Shown one piece after another: positions 1 through 11,830 of a stretch of 64,000 nt of DNA (the first letter of the stretch is position 1; each line of letters starts with the position of its first letter). A model generated the notes under the pieces. That model was given only the letters and a program-made list of their open reading frames with translations, did not search any database and was not told the origin of the DNA. A program made the position numbers and the translations under genes. Origin of the DNA: Urechis unicinctus (Eukaryota; Annelida; Polychaeta; Xenopneusta; Urechidae); contig CM067345.1 in assembly GCA_034190875.2 (NCBI GenBank), forward strand, positions 30,133,345 through 30,197,344, read 5' to 3'.

Positions 1-131
1 GTTTAACGTCATGTCTGATACTGTCTGTTAAATAATATCTCAGCAGGCTTAACGTCATGTCTGATGCTGCCTGTTAGAAGCTATCTCAGGCTTAACGTCA
101 TATCTGATTCTGCTTGTTGGATACTATCTAA
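1..131. repeat. 43-bp tandem repeat, about 3 units
   Basis: Three diverged units of about 43 bp, each beginning near GCTTAACGTCATGTCTGAT and ending in ...TATCTCA or TATCTA. The array runs off the left edge of the window, so its true length is unknown. It passes directly into a looser array of 20-bp motifs. Confidence 0.8.
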
Positions 132-330
132 CCATGTCTCACACTGCCTCATCGCTCTAGATCCCAGCACATCATACATGATACTGCCAAACCATGTCTC
201 GCTTTTCCTCACCGTGCCAAATACTCTCATGCTATATAGGATACTGTCAGGCCATGTCAGATACTGTTCAAATCATGTGTCGTTTTACCTCGCGTCGCCA
301 CAACTAGGTGCGGTAAGTATACTTCAAACT
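132..330. repeat. degenerate 20-bp motif array (CCATGTCAGATACTG family)
   Basis: Irregular repetition of ATACTGYCA and CCATGTCW words about every 20 bp. The last units (230-290) match the end of the larger array at 4560-4680, so this is the left flank of dispersed block A copy 1. The same core recurs at 3948-4680, 50605-50880 and 62965-63250. Confidence 0.7.
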
Positions 331-334
331 TGTT

Positions 335-1650
335 ATGGAGACGAGGCATAAGATTCGCCCCCTCGTTGTGTTCGCTAGGATGCAGTTGATGGCGTGTGTC
401 TGGACGCGTTCATGTCGGTGTACACTAACGTCAACTCAATGTTCAGACGTAGAAATAGCGCCTGCCCTGGCGAGCCACGCGTATATAGGCACGTGTGTGG
501 CATTGGCCTTCGACATCATGTTACATACTTCATAGCGCCGTTCACTTCAAAACAGATCTCGTTCGGTTGACATCGATTCACAAAGGTTGTGAAAATTTAA
601 ACTTATCAAATAGAAAAGAGCACAGCTGATTTATCCACAATCGACTGACTTTTCTATTCACTTCTACCGACAATTTATCGATCTCGCATGGATTGCAAAA
701 ACTCGTCCATAATGCGACTTGTGGGCGTGTCCCGGTTTGGTCTGTTTGTTCGTGTTGCCACTCACGTAGACAGCGCCAAACGCAGCCAGCGTCCAGATGC
801 CTGAGATGACCCCTTGTTGTTACAATAGTGCTACTTGCGGCGCATTCTATGTGATCTAGAACACAGGTTGCCTGGTGCTATGACAGGCGAGTCATCGAGA
901 AACAAGAGCTACAAACCGCTCCAATTGTGGTATTTTTTCTCATCACTGCGTCAGCCGGTCTCCCTATTGCTGTTCAAAGCTGTACTAAGAGACTCGACTT
1001 GCATATGGACTCGACCATTAGATAGTCACATGGGTGAGCCGAAAATATACCTGCCCAGAAGTCGACGGTTAATTACAAAACGAAGAAGCCAAAAAGTTAT
1101 AAATTGCACTGCAATGAATAGGTGATTATGTTCCTTGCAAGAACCCAGCGGTTGAATAATAGACCAGTTTAGCGTTGCTTTGCCGGCGTGTGGACATAAA
1201 GTGCGCCATTCCGTGGCAGCGTATGTTCTGAGGTCTGCATATGCTCTATGGTATGCATATGTTTTGAGGTCTGCATATGTTCTATGGTATGCATATGTTC
1301 TGAGGTCTGCATATGTTCTATGGTATACCATAGAACATATTCAGACCTCAGAACATATGCATACCATAGAATATATGCATATATGCATATATTCTATGGT
1401 ATGCATATGTTCTGAGGTCTGAATATGTTCTATGGTATGCATATGTTCTGAGGTCTGCATATGTTCTATGGTATGCATATGTTCTGAGGTCTGCATATGT
1501 TCTATGGTATGCATATGTTCTATGGTATGCATATGAAACAAACAATGAGCTGATATCTGGTCTAAGTAGAGTTGTCTGTTGAACGAGCAATTGAGAATTA
1601 TGTGAGCAGAGAACTATTGGTACGTGAGGTGTCACAATAACAGAGGTTAA
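335..1650 (+). repeat. dispersed repeat block A, copy A1
   Basis: Positions 340-535 match 4800-4950 closely (shared words ATGCAGTTGATGGCGTGTGT and ACACTAACGTCAACTCAATG). Positions 733-860 match 4963-5075 and 7340-7440, 875-1020 match 7600-7745, and 1030-1095 match 5850-5915. The tail 1536-1650 matches 8070-8200. The copy is interrupted by the 36-bp array. The short ORFs inside it are not conserved in frame between copies, so I regard it as non-coding. Element class unknown. Confidence 0.75.
1221..1535. repeat. 36-bp tandem repeat (2 x 18) containing inverted segments
   Basis: The unit is a dimer of CATATGTTCTGAGGTCTG and CATATGTTCTATGGTATG. Unit orientation flips at 1325/1326 and back at 1381/1382, producing two zero-spacer palindromes. 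The array lies inside block A1. The equivalent position in copy A3 (8033-8060) has only about one degenerate unit. Confidence 0.9.
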
Positions 1651-2119
1651 ATGGGAGGTCATAGGCCGACAAGCACAAGCACACATTAGCATTAATTCAT
1701 GCGTCGCCACATACTGAAGGATACATTATTAATACACGTGATCGTGTTGCTGAATGAAAACCCAAAAGCTAACGTATTGATAACTTCGAACTGTATGTCA
1801 TTTTTTATGAACCCATCCATGGCGTATATATTGCCGGGAGTAAGCGTGACAACGTGTGTGCATGCTTTCTCTGCCGAATTTCTGTCTATTCTTGCCGACC
1901 GTTTCCTCTAAGCCTGGCCTAATCCATTCATAAAACTTCACCCGCTCTCTGTTACGATGAATTTATACCGACGTGTGATAGTTTGAAAATAAACAGTTTA
2001 AGTGATTAATATTTCTCATAATATGTGACCCTTCGGAGGAAACACCATCACATACCGCCGGGTTGATTGAGTGAAGCCGTCTGACACCATCTGATTGGAA
2101 TCCTCTCCGCTGAATCATG
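1651..2119. other. unassigned, no feature seen
   Basis: AT-rich DNA with one 70-codon open frame (1699-1911, +) lacking recognisable motifs. Nothing supportable. Confidence 0.5.
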
Positions 2120-2612
2120 GCTATGATTGAAATAACCAGGGGCAGAAGAAAGAGATGATATCGTCACATCGTCTGACACCTCTCTGACCCACGGGCAGAG
2201 GGAAGAAGTGATATTGTCACTTCGTCTGACACCTCTCTGAACCACGGGCTGAAGAAAGAGATGATATCGTCACTTCGTCTAACACCTCTCCGAACCACGG
2301 GCAGAAGAAAGAGGTGATATCGTCACTTCGTCTGACACCTCTCTGAACCACGGGCAGAAGAAAGAGATGATATCGTCACTTCGTCTGACACCTCTCTGAA
2401 CCACGGGCAGAAGAAAGAGATGATATCGTCTCTTCGTCTGATACCTCTCTGAACCACGGGCAGAAGAAAGAGATGATATCGTCACTTCGTCTGACACCTC
2501 TCCTAACCACGGACAGAAGAAAGAGGTGATATCGTCACTTCGTCTCACACCTCTCCTAACCACGGGCAGAAAAAAGAGGTGATATCGTCACTTCGTCTGA
2601 CTCCTCTATGAA
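2120..2612. repeat. 53-bp minisatellite, about 9 units
   Basis: The unit contains GATATCGTCACTTCGTCTGA, CACCTCTCTGAACCACGGGC and AGAAGAAAGAG. Spacing measured between GATATCGT words at 2263 and 2316 is 53 bp. Units at both ends are more diverged than the middle ones. Open frames on the minus strand here are repeat translations. Confidence 0.9.
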
Positions 2613-2984
2613 CCACAGAATGTCATGGGCGGAAACAGCAACAGTAATTTATTCGTTACCATGTTATTTATTCGTTACCTTCTCTTGTTCTACCACACAA
2701 GGCCCACAAACAGTATGTAGACGATCTGTATACTGTTGGTATAAGCAGCAGCTGGAAAGTAATTACCTCCCCAAAGTTAATGAATCTCCTTTTCCAAACA
2801 TCGCTGACTCCACCTAACCGAATGTATTCGTTTAATCGATTTGTATATGTTCTTACAACTAAATCCAATCAAAATGATGTATCATTTATGACCTGTGGAA
2901 TACAAAATTGCAACATTGCTTTTCAGGGATTTTTGATACATTTACAGTTTATATGGTTATAAACAAGGCAGTTGCAGTGCATAC

Positions 2985-3185
2985 GCAGGTAGACTGAAAT
3001 TGCTGCGGGTCTCTGTTTAGCCTTAATGTAACAGTCATACAGCAAGCTTTCCACTTTTGGTTTTGTCAGGTAACGTTACTCGTCGTTCACATTGATAGCA
3101 AATGCAGGAAGCCATTGTAACTAATACTGCTGTCCAGCTCACAGAGAATGAGTGCTTATGTATTATTTCTGATACTACTCACACA
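2985..3185 (+). repeat. dispersed repeat block F, copy F1
   Basis: Diverged match to 12530-12725: both copies carry GGGTCTCTG, then an ACAGC..GCTAGC/AAGC stretch, then AATACTGCTGNCCAGCT. A 63-codon open frame (3102-3293) is not preserved in the second copy. DNA on either side (2613-2984 and 3186-3947) shows nothing supportable. Confidence 0.5.
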
Positions 3186-3947
3186 GAGTACCTATCTGTC
3201 ACAATGAAGGAATATATGTCTAGAGAATTCTTGAATAAAATGAAGTTACCACAATGGCATCATACATTGTCTTCACAACAAAAGACGAGGTAGTCTACTG
3301 GGTTTTTATAAACATCATTAGCGTCGATCATAATTTACTATCTTGGTTGACAGGTAATATCAAAAGCCATATGTCAAATGTATAATTTTTATGTGAGCAA
3401 AAACGACTTTTCCTATCCAGAACATTGGCTCTAAATACTAAAACCAAGCACTTAATTCATGCGCTATTTCCATACCTTACAGAACTCGTTTGTACATTGC
3501 ATTGCAGAATGTCCCATAAGACCACATGATACCGTTTGACGGTTTTTACCTCAGAAGTAATTACGTCCAATCTTGTGTCTGTGTTACGAATTTATTGATT
3601 TATTGCACTTCAGATTTGTATTTCATCATTGCACCCACTAATGTTTTATAATGATATTCATTTTTATTGTAACTATTCCTTTACATAAAAGCTAAACGTC
3701 ATTATTGCATATGTTTTTTAACTAAAAGGAATGGTTTAGAAGTATTGTGGTGGGGACAGGGGGTATTAACCTTCACGAGTTGCTCTAAGGGAGTTTGCTT
3801 ACAAGTTCATAAGGGTACTTGTTAGGCCCCATTTGGAATATGCAATTAAGGCGTGGTGGCCCAATCTTCATCAACATATTAGTACCAAAGCGAACTACAA
3901 ATCTCTGATATAAGACTGCAGACTTTATTTTCATTTGCATTCTCTCA
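3186..3947. other. AT-rich, no feature seen
   Basis: AT-rich sequence with dense stops in all frames and no repeat above about 15 bp that I could see. Confidence 0.5.
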
Positions 3948-4680
3948 GATACGGCCAAATAATGTCCCGTATTGCCTCACCATGCTAGATACTATCACAC
4001 TATATAGATACTACCAGACCATGCCAGATACTGCCAAATAATGTCCCGTATTGCCTCACCATGCTAGATACTATCGCACTATATAGATACTACCAGACCA
4101 TGCCAGATACGGCCAAATAATGTCCCGTATTGCCTCACCATGCTAGATACTATCACACTATATAGATACTACCAGACCATGCCAGATACGGCCAAATAAT
4201 GTCCCGTATTGCCTCACCATGCTAGATACTATCACACTATATAGATACTACCAGACCATGCCAGATACTGCCAAATAATGTCCCGTATTGCCTACCAGAC
4301 CATGCCACCATGCTAGATACTATCACACTATATAGATACTACCAGACCATGCCAGATACGGCCAAATAATGTCCCGTATTGCCTCACCATGCTAGATACT
4401 ATCACACTATATAGATACTACCAGACCATGCCAGATACTGCCAAATAATGTCCCGTATTGCCTCACCATGCTAGATACTATCACACTATATAGATACTAC
4501 CAGACCATGCCAGATACGGCCAAATAATGTCCCGTGTTGCCTCACCACGCTAGATACTATCACACTATATAGATACTACCAGACCATGTCAGATAATGTC
4601 CAATTACGTAGCGTACTGCCTCAACACATAACATTTTATCGGATACTGTCAGACCATGTCAAAAAATGGCTTCTTGCTAC
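3948..4680. repeat. 79-bp higher-order minisatellite built from 20-bp subunits
   Basis: GATACGGCCA/GATACTGCCA recurs at 3948, 4027 and 4106, exactly 79 bp apart. Each 79-bp unit decomposes into four diverged 20-bp subunits of the form ATACTxxCAxxCCATGxxA. About eight units, with one irregular unit near 4290-4310 (a partial duplication of ACCAGACCATGCCA). After 4600 it decays into single 20-bp subunits that match 230-290. Confidence 0.9.
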
Positions 4681-5915
4681 CTCGCAATGCCAGAACCTAC
4701 TACATTAAGCGTAACGAATTTCAGTTCATTTTCTTTCAGGATGGGTGCACGCTGGCCTTCTGTGTTATAACCCGCTTGTACGTTGATAGCGTTATGGATT
4801 AAATGCATTAGATTCGCCCCTGGTTGTGTTCGCTAGGATGCAGTTGATGGCGTGTGTCTGGACGCGTTCATGTCGGTCTACACTAACGTCAACTCAATGT
4901 TTAAACATAAAAGTTACCCCGGCCAGGCTATCCACGTGCACATTGGCGCGTTGGGTGTGTCTTTGTTGGTCTGTTGCTACATGTTTCCACTCACGTAGAC
5001 AGCGCCAATTGCAGTCAGCGTCCTGGGGACCGAGATGATCCCTTGTTTTCACATTAATGCAACTAACGTGTCTGAACTATCTACGCTAAATAGAACACCA
5101 TGGTATGATCAGAAGCAGGTCATCTACACAGTGTGTAGATTTAGTGAAACAGCGCGTATTATTGGTAACTACTGGGCCCAACACATAACCATTTCTTGTG
5201 ACTTATCTGGTTTAAACAGTGTAAGACGAGTATGTTCCACACTGGAAGCGTATGGCTTCATCGAGAAACACAGGCGACAAACCATGTTTTACTCAACACT
5301 TCGTCAGAGGCCAGTTTGCTTGCTATCACGATTGTATGGACTTTCATATAGAACCATTCATTTGAGGACACCAGCTTGATTGTTATGACGCTTGACTTGG
5401 ACGGCAACGTAAATAGACCCCCACCCCCGCCACCTCGAGCAAGTTGCCTGATATTGAATATGTGCGTGATGGACGGGCAGCTGTATGACAAGAGAATCTC
5501 GAGGGGATGCAGCGTGGTGGAATATCTGACGTCTTGTTTTGGTAATCGAATACTAGCCGTGCACGACGTCTTATTGACATATTACCGTCGTACGTGAGTG
5601 AGTATAGGGTTTCACGCCACACCAACACATGTGTTAAATGGCGCCAATACCGAATAAGACGATGTCTCTAGTTTGAAACAGTGTTGTAATCGCTCAGCTT
5701 TAAATTGTTCTGGCCAATAGGTTATGTCTGATCATTGTTATACAGCCCCCCATCCCGCCACCCGCGTATGATCAACCCCCGTCCTGCCAGGGTCGCTCCT
5801 TAGTATGTGATGAGATGATGCAAATAGTCATTGGTAGACCTACAGTCATGTGGCTGAGCCATGAGTAACACTGCCAAGTCGTCGACGGTTACGGACAAAA
5901 CGAAGAAGCCCAATA
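4681..5915 (+). repeat. dispersed repeat block A, copy A2
   Basis: Second copy of block A, preceded as in A1 by a 20-bp-motif array. 4800-4950 matches 340-500, 4963-5075 matches 733-840, 5250-5350 matches 885-985, and 5850-5915 matches 1030-1095. The 114-codon open frame at 5035-5379 (+) is not maintained in A1 and has no recognised motif. A C-rich run lies at 5419-5436. Confidence 0.75.
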
Positions 5916-6205
5916 GTTTCTATGAAGACTATAATATGAAATATTTAGTTAATGAAATTTCTGGCATGGTACCGTTGATTGAACAATTCACCACCATAGC
6001 GCTTGACTTATTGATATCTTGATACGATGTGTACCAGTGTAACTGCCAGCCAAGATAAGACATGTTTACCGGTTGGGATGTATGGTTATCACTCTTTAGC
6101 ATCATTGTCAGCAGCCACAAATCCCCTCATATAACGGCCCGTTTATCCATGACGATGGCAGCAAATAGACCACGCAAAATGATTCAATCGATTATTGTAT
6201 GTCTT
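5916..6205. other. unassigned spacer
   Basis: Single-copy-looking DNA between block A2 and block B1. Nothing supportable. Confidence 0.4.
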
Positions 6206-7130
6206 GAGTTGATCAAAATTCACTTTGTATAGCGTGTAAAATCAGAATGTAGCATCTGCACCCCGTCATCTCTGAACATTTGTCGGGCTTGCACTGGCGG
6301 TGATTTCATGTCGCAGCACAGCCCGAGCTCACTAATGGCCGTATTAATGGCACAGTATCCTCTGTTCATTACGAAGTAATCTACGCTGTATTACAATTAA
6401 TCATCGCGCTCATAAACGCGGATAATGTAACAGAACCGCCTTCATATCTGTGGAGATTAATTATTCTTTAATAATCAAAGTTAATCTTGTTTACTGGGCT
6501 AGGTATGGGTATCAGTCATTTTATCAAGGTTGCACCATCAAATTGCTGATAATAATTATCATTAATTGGCCCATATCAGTGATTACCATCTTTTAGAAAG
6601 GAACAGGGAATCGTAGAAATCCTGCTATGCAGCTAGACTCGATTTATTAACACTTTATGACAGCGTTCGACATGCGTTTAAGTTATAACCATACATGAAA
6701 TTCACTTCAGTTTGCTTCATGGCAAATAATGTTACTATTGATCACAGCTGTCATGATCAGGGCGTGTTCTGCATGATGTAACAGGCAAGAGTTTACCTGG
6801 TTTATCTAAACATGATATAAACTCGACCAAAATAATACATGGGCTCGACAAAAGTCTTTGGTTCGGAATGAATTTATTCCATTCAGTTCGCAGTGCCCCA
6901 AACACCATCCATCCACTACTCAATTCATTGTATGTAACTTATAATACGATTACATATACAAGCCTTTATGTGTTTTGTGAGGAGAATTTTTGCGAATATC
7001 CCATTGGCAAACTAAACGATAGAGGAGTATTGCCCCACTCTTTCGTATTGCTTCTTTTGGCGAATCTTATAATACAGTAACATATACATACCCGTATATG
7101 TTTTTTTTCAGAAGAACAGACGCCAATAAC
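6206..7130 (+). repeat. dispersed repeat block B, copy B1
   Basis: Collinear diverged match to 10310-11160, from ACTTTGTATARCRTGTAA through CTGTATTRCAAT, the TTAAATCTTGTTTACTGGG-like stretch, AAGGTTGCACCATCAAATTG and AGAAAGGAACAGGGAATCGT to the TTATTCCATTC region near 6870. Its 6310-6425 part carries a short coding-like segment that also occurs at 10385-10510, 59600-59725 (-), 60500-60726 (-) and 62092-62260. Confidence 0.8.
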
Positions 7131-7240
7131 TCATTACCTACCTCGAGTCATGCATAAACGGACGTCATTAACTAATAACCTACTCAGTCATGCATAAACG
7201 GACGTCAATAAATCATTACCTACCCAGAGTGATGCATAAA
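7131..7240. repeat. short 42-bp-type array, about 3 units
   Basis: Three units of CATAAACNGACGTC followed by ACCTACYCAG. This is the same family and position (end of block B) as the roughly 16-unit array at 11161-11830, so it looks like an unexpanded version of that array. Confidence 0.8.
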
Positions 7241-7324
7241 CAAACTGACAACATCAGCAATATGAACATAATGACGCCATGCAGGTTCCTGGAAAGTCTC
7301 AGCCTCATCTCGCCGCTAGCGGCA

Positions 7325-8240
7325 GGTATTGAGTTTAGTCTGTTGCTGCATGTTCCCACTCAAGTAGCCAGAAACCATTTGCATAAGATGCCCCTTTGTT
7401 GTCGCAATTGTGTCTCCTCTCAAGGGCTTCCAATGTGATCTCTCTGATCCGGCCACATTAATTACGACAACGAATACCGGAATGGTGACAGACAATCTTT
7501 ATATAGGTTAAGAGCAGCAGCGCGTTTATCTGGTTGATATGTAATGCTCTGCATCACATGATCGTTTCCGTTGAGATATCTAGCCCAGTCGGTATCAGGT
7601 GATCATGGTCCAGATAGAGGCTAATGGCGTCATCGCAAAACACGAGCTACAAACCACTTTATTCGTGGTCTTATTTCTCTTCATAAGTTACTATTTAAAG
7701 CGGTTTATTATTGATCGACTTGCATATAGAATTGACCGTTTGCTAGAGGTCCCTGTTTATAGCGTGTTGTTGTGGATGCATTTCGATTAATCACATCACG
7801 TCAGCTTTCATTATATTGTATAATTCTATGATACACTGACTTCCATGTGACATGGAAGAATTTCCAGTTGATGTAGAAGCCTACAAGTTCCAATCTCAAT
7901 TATGAAAAAAATGTTTTGTTCATGATTTACTGACAAGAGACTTGCGAATGAAAAATCCACCGACATAGCGTATGACTAACCGACATATAGACATGGAGGC
8001 AAATGACAGAGCACGTGCTAGCCAGAAACAGCATATGTTCTAAGGTCGGCACATGTAACATACAATACATTGATGTATGACCGTGTAATCGAGTTAAATT
8101 GTCTTTTACTGCAGTGATTGTAGGCAATGAACTGTGACTCGATAATTGTGTGAGTAGAGTGCAACGTAACAGACCAAAAATGAGGTATTAAACAGCGTAG
8201 CTGGCAATCATGGCTCAACACAGAACCTAGAGTCCGCAAG
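7325..8240 (+). repeat. dispersed repeat block A, copy A3
   Basis: Matches the 3' two thirds of block A1: 7340-7440 with 733-860 (CCACTCAMGTAGCC/ACAG), 7600-7745 with 875-1020 (ACACGAGCTACAAACCACT, GACTTGCATATRGA), and 8033-8200 with the array and tail at 1221-1650. Only a trace of the 36-bp unit is present. No conserved reading frame. Confidence 0.65.
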
Positions 8241-8278
8241 TGCCCCAGGGCACGCGTTGCCTCTATTGTAATATTCGT

Positions 8279-8835
8279 GCTCGCTTTTTATACTTGCATA
8301 GCATCTGTTCGTCCATGTCATATCATCCTACAGCTTCTAAACAAATCGAACCAATAATCCCAGATGCCTAATAATTCAAAGAATGTCTGGGGTACCTTTC
8401 ATGTAAACAAAGTGATAAAACTGATTGATGCACTCGATGAGATTACTTGGCATTGAACGAGGCATGGCTTCCTACAGTACATCAATACCTACAGTTGCCA
8501 CAGCTTTGATAAAACATTTACAATTGATCCGTATTTGTGGCCCGGAAGCACACACAACATGTGCCATTGTCGTGGTCGGAACAACAACACCAAAAGCAGT
8601 AACAGTATACTCTACCCACTCTCCGTTCCCTTATGCAGTACGCACCAGTCTATTGTGTCATTAACCACGCCAGGCTTACGTGCAATATGGATCTACACCA
8701 GTCCATTGTTAGCATAAACAGCAATTGCAAAGCGATTGTCTCCTCGTAACAGACAGGACATCCCTTCTTAAGACAAACATCACCAACTTGACCGAACCGA
8801 TTCGCGAGTTTGCATATTGCTAATAATCAATACAT
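8279..8835 (+). repeat. dispersed repeat block C, copy C1
   Basis: Nearly identical to 11829-12372 over about 550 bp, starting at CTCGCTTTTTATACTTGC and including ATTACTTGGCATTGAACGAG and CAGTCCATTGTTAGCATAAA. It is the least diverged block pair in the first 18 kb. The open frame from 8425 is shared for about 45 codons, then broken by indels in C2, so coding is unlikely. Confidence 0.9.
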
Positions 8836-8848
8836 GGTAACATACCGT

Positions 8849-10310
8849 GTGTGATACCCACCTGACTAGCAACCAGTTAGATAAGCTGCAGCAGGTTGCC
8901 GGGTAACCTCAGGGGGCTGTCACTTCTCAGCAGGCGGACCTCGAGGTGAGGCGGTGCGAACTGACTCATGCGATACAAATTTCCTGAATATTACTCATCG
9001 CCGCAGAACGGGTCAGAGCAGATTATTCAATATATGCCGAGCATTCAGTGTGATGCTATTATTTGTGATACAGTAAATACAGCTCTCTGAGATCTCCATA
9101 TGTTAGGCCGGAACTTTTTGGCGACACACCTGTCATGACGAGTCATCCCATGAACTATTCCATATCTCTACAGCAGAAAACCCCTTTCAAGCTCTTTGTT
9201 GGGGGTTTAATTAATGACATGAAGTGCTGGTCAAGTCACTTAGGTCTAAACGCTCGAATAATCGATATTGCATTATAATGACCCCGGCGCTGTAGTATGT
9301 AGGGTAAAACTATCATCACATATTTATATCATTGTAGACCAATGTTCCTCATTAATATATAATACCAATGATTGCATATGCACAAGGAGGAGGGAAAAGC
9401 CTGCAACAGAGACGCACGTGGATGCCAGGTATATGCCGCCCACTCGATTAATCAGAGGCTGTTACCTGGAGACACACAACACCTGTCACTGACAATCTCT
9501 TAAAGCCAGGGTTTTACCAGGTTTCCTTACCTGCCTTTTGCAATCTTTGAATCTCTTTGTTCCTTTCCCTAAGTTCGGCTTTTCCCCGGTAACTCGCGCC
9601 AATCCGGATCTATAAATCGGAGCCGCGAGTTAAATGAAAGCGCGTGTCAGCGAATTTGGGTCGAAAGTAGTGCCACCAGCGAACACAGGGAAAACTAGCT
9701 TAACGCGTCATCCTCCTTTGTGTGGGTTAAACTTGTCAGTAGGATTGCTATACGGATAAGGAATGAAAATTAATTTTATTGTATTGATTTTTTTACAGTT
9801 GATGTTCGATGGGAAATGTAAAATGAGCTGATTTCATTTAGTTGCGGGCTGGTTTATATTCGTCCCCAACGCCAAACGTTTTCTCACCTTATTCTCACCT
9901 TATTCCCGTGGCGTCAACAACTCGCCCAGGGAAGCTAGCTGTGAAAGCGCGCTATTGCGTACGTCGGGGATCATTTTTGTTCCTATTTTGTGAAAATAAC
10001 TCGCTAATTTGGGTTAAAAATGCGGGTCCAAGACCAGAGCGCGAGTTATGCAGATTCGCGAGTAATAGCGATGCGAGGTATCGGGGCAGAGCTGTATCAG
10101 GACTAAGCTGCATGTTGTTGAATAACTTGGTGGCGCCATCGTACCGTCTATGATGTATGGCAAACCTAATCACTCGCCTCAATGTCGCTTCAATATGACA
10201 CCCAATATGACACTGATTGAGCTAGAGATGAAACCGCACAGATGCCACGTGACCAGTAGAACTGCTTACAGCGTAATCTGCCGCCACCGTGGTCGACACT
10301 GTCTTCGTAG
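8849..10310 (+). repeat. dispersed repeat block D/E, copy 1 (uninterrupted)
   Basis: 8849-9126 matches 13886-14171 (TTCTCAGCAGGCGGAC, CGAGGTGAGGCGGTGC, AACGGGTCAGAGCAG). 9127-9550 matches 17503-17850 (TCTCTACAGCAGAAAACCCC, AGAGACGCACGTGGATG, TTAAAGCCAGGGTTTTACCA), and 10109-10300 matches 17880-18100. Here the parts are contiguous; in copy 2 they are split by an insertion. The D part also occurs inverted at 57930-58110. Confidence 0.85.
9555..10108. repeat. extra 0.55-kb segment inside D/E copy 1
   Basis: Copy 2 runs directly from the 17850 homologue to the 17880 homologue, while copy 1 carries about 550 additional bases. These repeat AACTCGC/GCGAGTT words and have inverted TAACTCGCGC (about 9591) and GCGCGAGTTA (about 10040). 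It could be a small inserted element or a deletion in copy 2. No coding potential recognised. Confidence 0.5.
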
Positions 10311-11160
10311 AGTTGATTATTATTGACTTTGTATAACATGTAATGGGCAGAATGCAGCATCTTGACCCGTCATCTCTGCCGGTGCCCTTTTTTGATTTCT
10401 TGGCACAGTACGACCTCACTAATGCCCGTGTTAATGGTCCAGTGTCCTCTGTGCATTGCAAAGTAATCTACGCTGTATTGCAATAAGTCACCGCGCTCAT
10501 AAACACAGACAATACAACAAAACCGACGCACACTGTCTCACATTATTCTTTTATAATCAAGTTAAATCTTGTTTACTGGGATAGATATGGGTATCGGTCG
10601 GATGATCAAGGTTGCACCATCAAATTGCTGCTTAGGGATTCTTACTATAATAATTATTATTAATTGGGCCATATAAGTTATTGTCATCTTTTAGAAAGGA
10701 ACAGGGAATCGTTGAACTCATGTATGAGTATTGCTCGCCAGACATCCATAAAAAGCAAATACACAAACCATGAAATACACTTCCGTTTACTTGATGGCGG
10801 ATGCTAATGCTAATGATTACAGCTGTGTTCTGCATGACGTAACATGCACGAGTTTACATTGTATATCTAAACATGTAAACTCGACCAAAATAATGCTTAG
10901 GCTAGATAACAGTCCTTAGTTCGGCATGGATTTATTCCATTCATTCAGAACGCCCCCAATCATCACTTCTCTGCTCCAATGATTCCACTGCTTTTCTTGG
11001 CGAATCAAACGTTAAACTATCTTACCACACAGTTACATTAACATACCTTTCACGAGAAGTTTTTGAGAATATCCCATTTGTACATTAAACATTGAAGGAT
11101 GAAGCTTTCATATCACGAGGTTTACAGATAGATGACAGCAGTAAGAAGGGGCGTTAAACC
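10311..11160 (+). repeat. dispersed repeat block B, copy B2
   Basis: Second copy of block B, beginning directly after block E copy 1 and ending in the 42-bp array. Matches 6206-7130 collinearly. A reading frame is open from about 10347 to a TAA at about 10484 and aligns residue by residue with the other four copies of the coding-like segment. Confidence 0.8.
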
Positions 11161-11830
11161 GAGGTCATAAACTCATAACCTACCTAGAGTGATACATAAA
11201 CCGACGTCGTAAACTCATAACCTACCCAGTGTGATACATAAACCGACGTCGTAAACTCATAACCTACCCAGTGTGATACATAAACCGACGTCGTAAACTC
11301 ATAACCTACCCAGTGTGATACATAAACCGACGTCGTAAACTCATAACCTACCCAGTGTGATAAATAAACCGACGTCGTAAACTCATAACCTACCCAGTGT
11401 GATAAATAAACCGACGTCGTAAACTCATAACTCACCCAGTGTGATACATAAACCGACGTCATAAACTCATAACCTACCCAGTGTGATACATAAACCGACG
11501 TCGTAAACTCATAACCTACCCAGTGTGATAAATAAACCGACGTCGTAAACTCATAACCTACCCAGTGTGATACATAAACCGACGTCGTAAACTCATAACC
11601 TACCCAGAGTGATATATAAACCGACGTCGTAAACTCATTACCTACCCAGAGTGATACATACAACGACGTCGTAAACTCATAACCTACTCAGTGTGATAAA
11701 TAAACCGACGTCGTAAACTCATAACCTACCCAGAGTGATATATAAACCGACGTCGTAAACTCATAACCTACCCAGAGTGATACATAAACCGACGTCGTAA
11801 ACTCATAACCTACCTAGAGTGATACATACA
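11161..11830. repeat. 42-bp minisatellite, about 16 units
   Basis: The unit contains ATAAACCGACGTCGTAAACT and CATAACCTACCCAGTGTGAT. Because 42 is a multiple of three and the unit lacks a minus-strand stop, a 159-codon minus frame runs through it; this is a repeat artefact. The array ends exactly where block C2 begins. Confidence 0.95.

Noticed and set aside
5035-5379. 114-codon frame in block A2
   Set aside because: Block A1 and A3 do not preserve the frame, and no domain is recognised.
8425-8664. 79-codon frame in block C1
   Set aside because: The near-identical C2 copy breaks the frame with indels after about 45 codons, so the frame is not maintained.
11184-11663. 159-codon minus frame with a 14-residue repeat
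   Set aside because: Translation of the 42-bp array. The shorter homologous array at 7131-7240 does not keep the frame.
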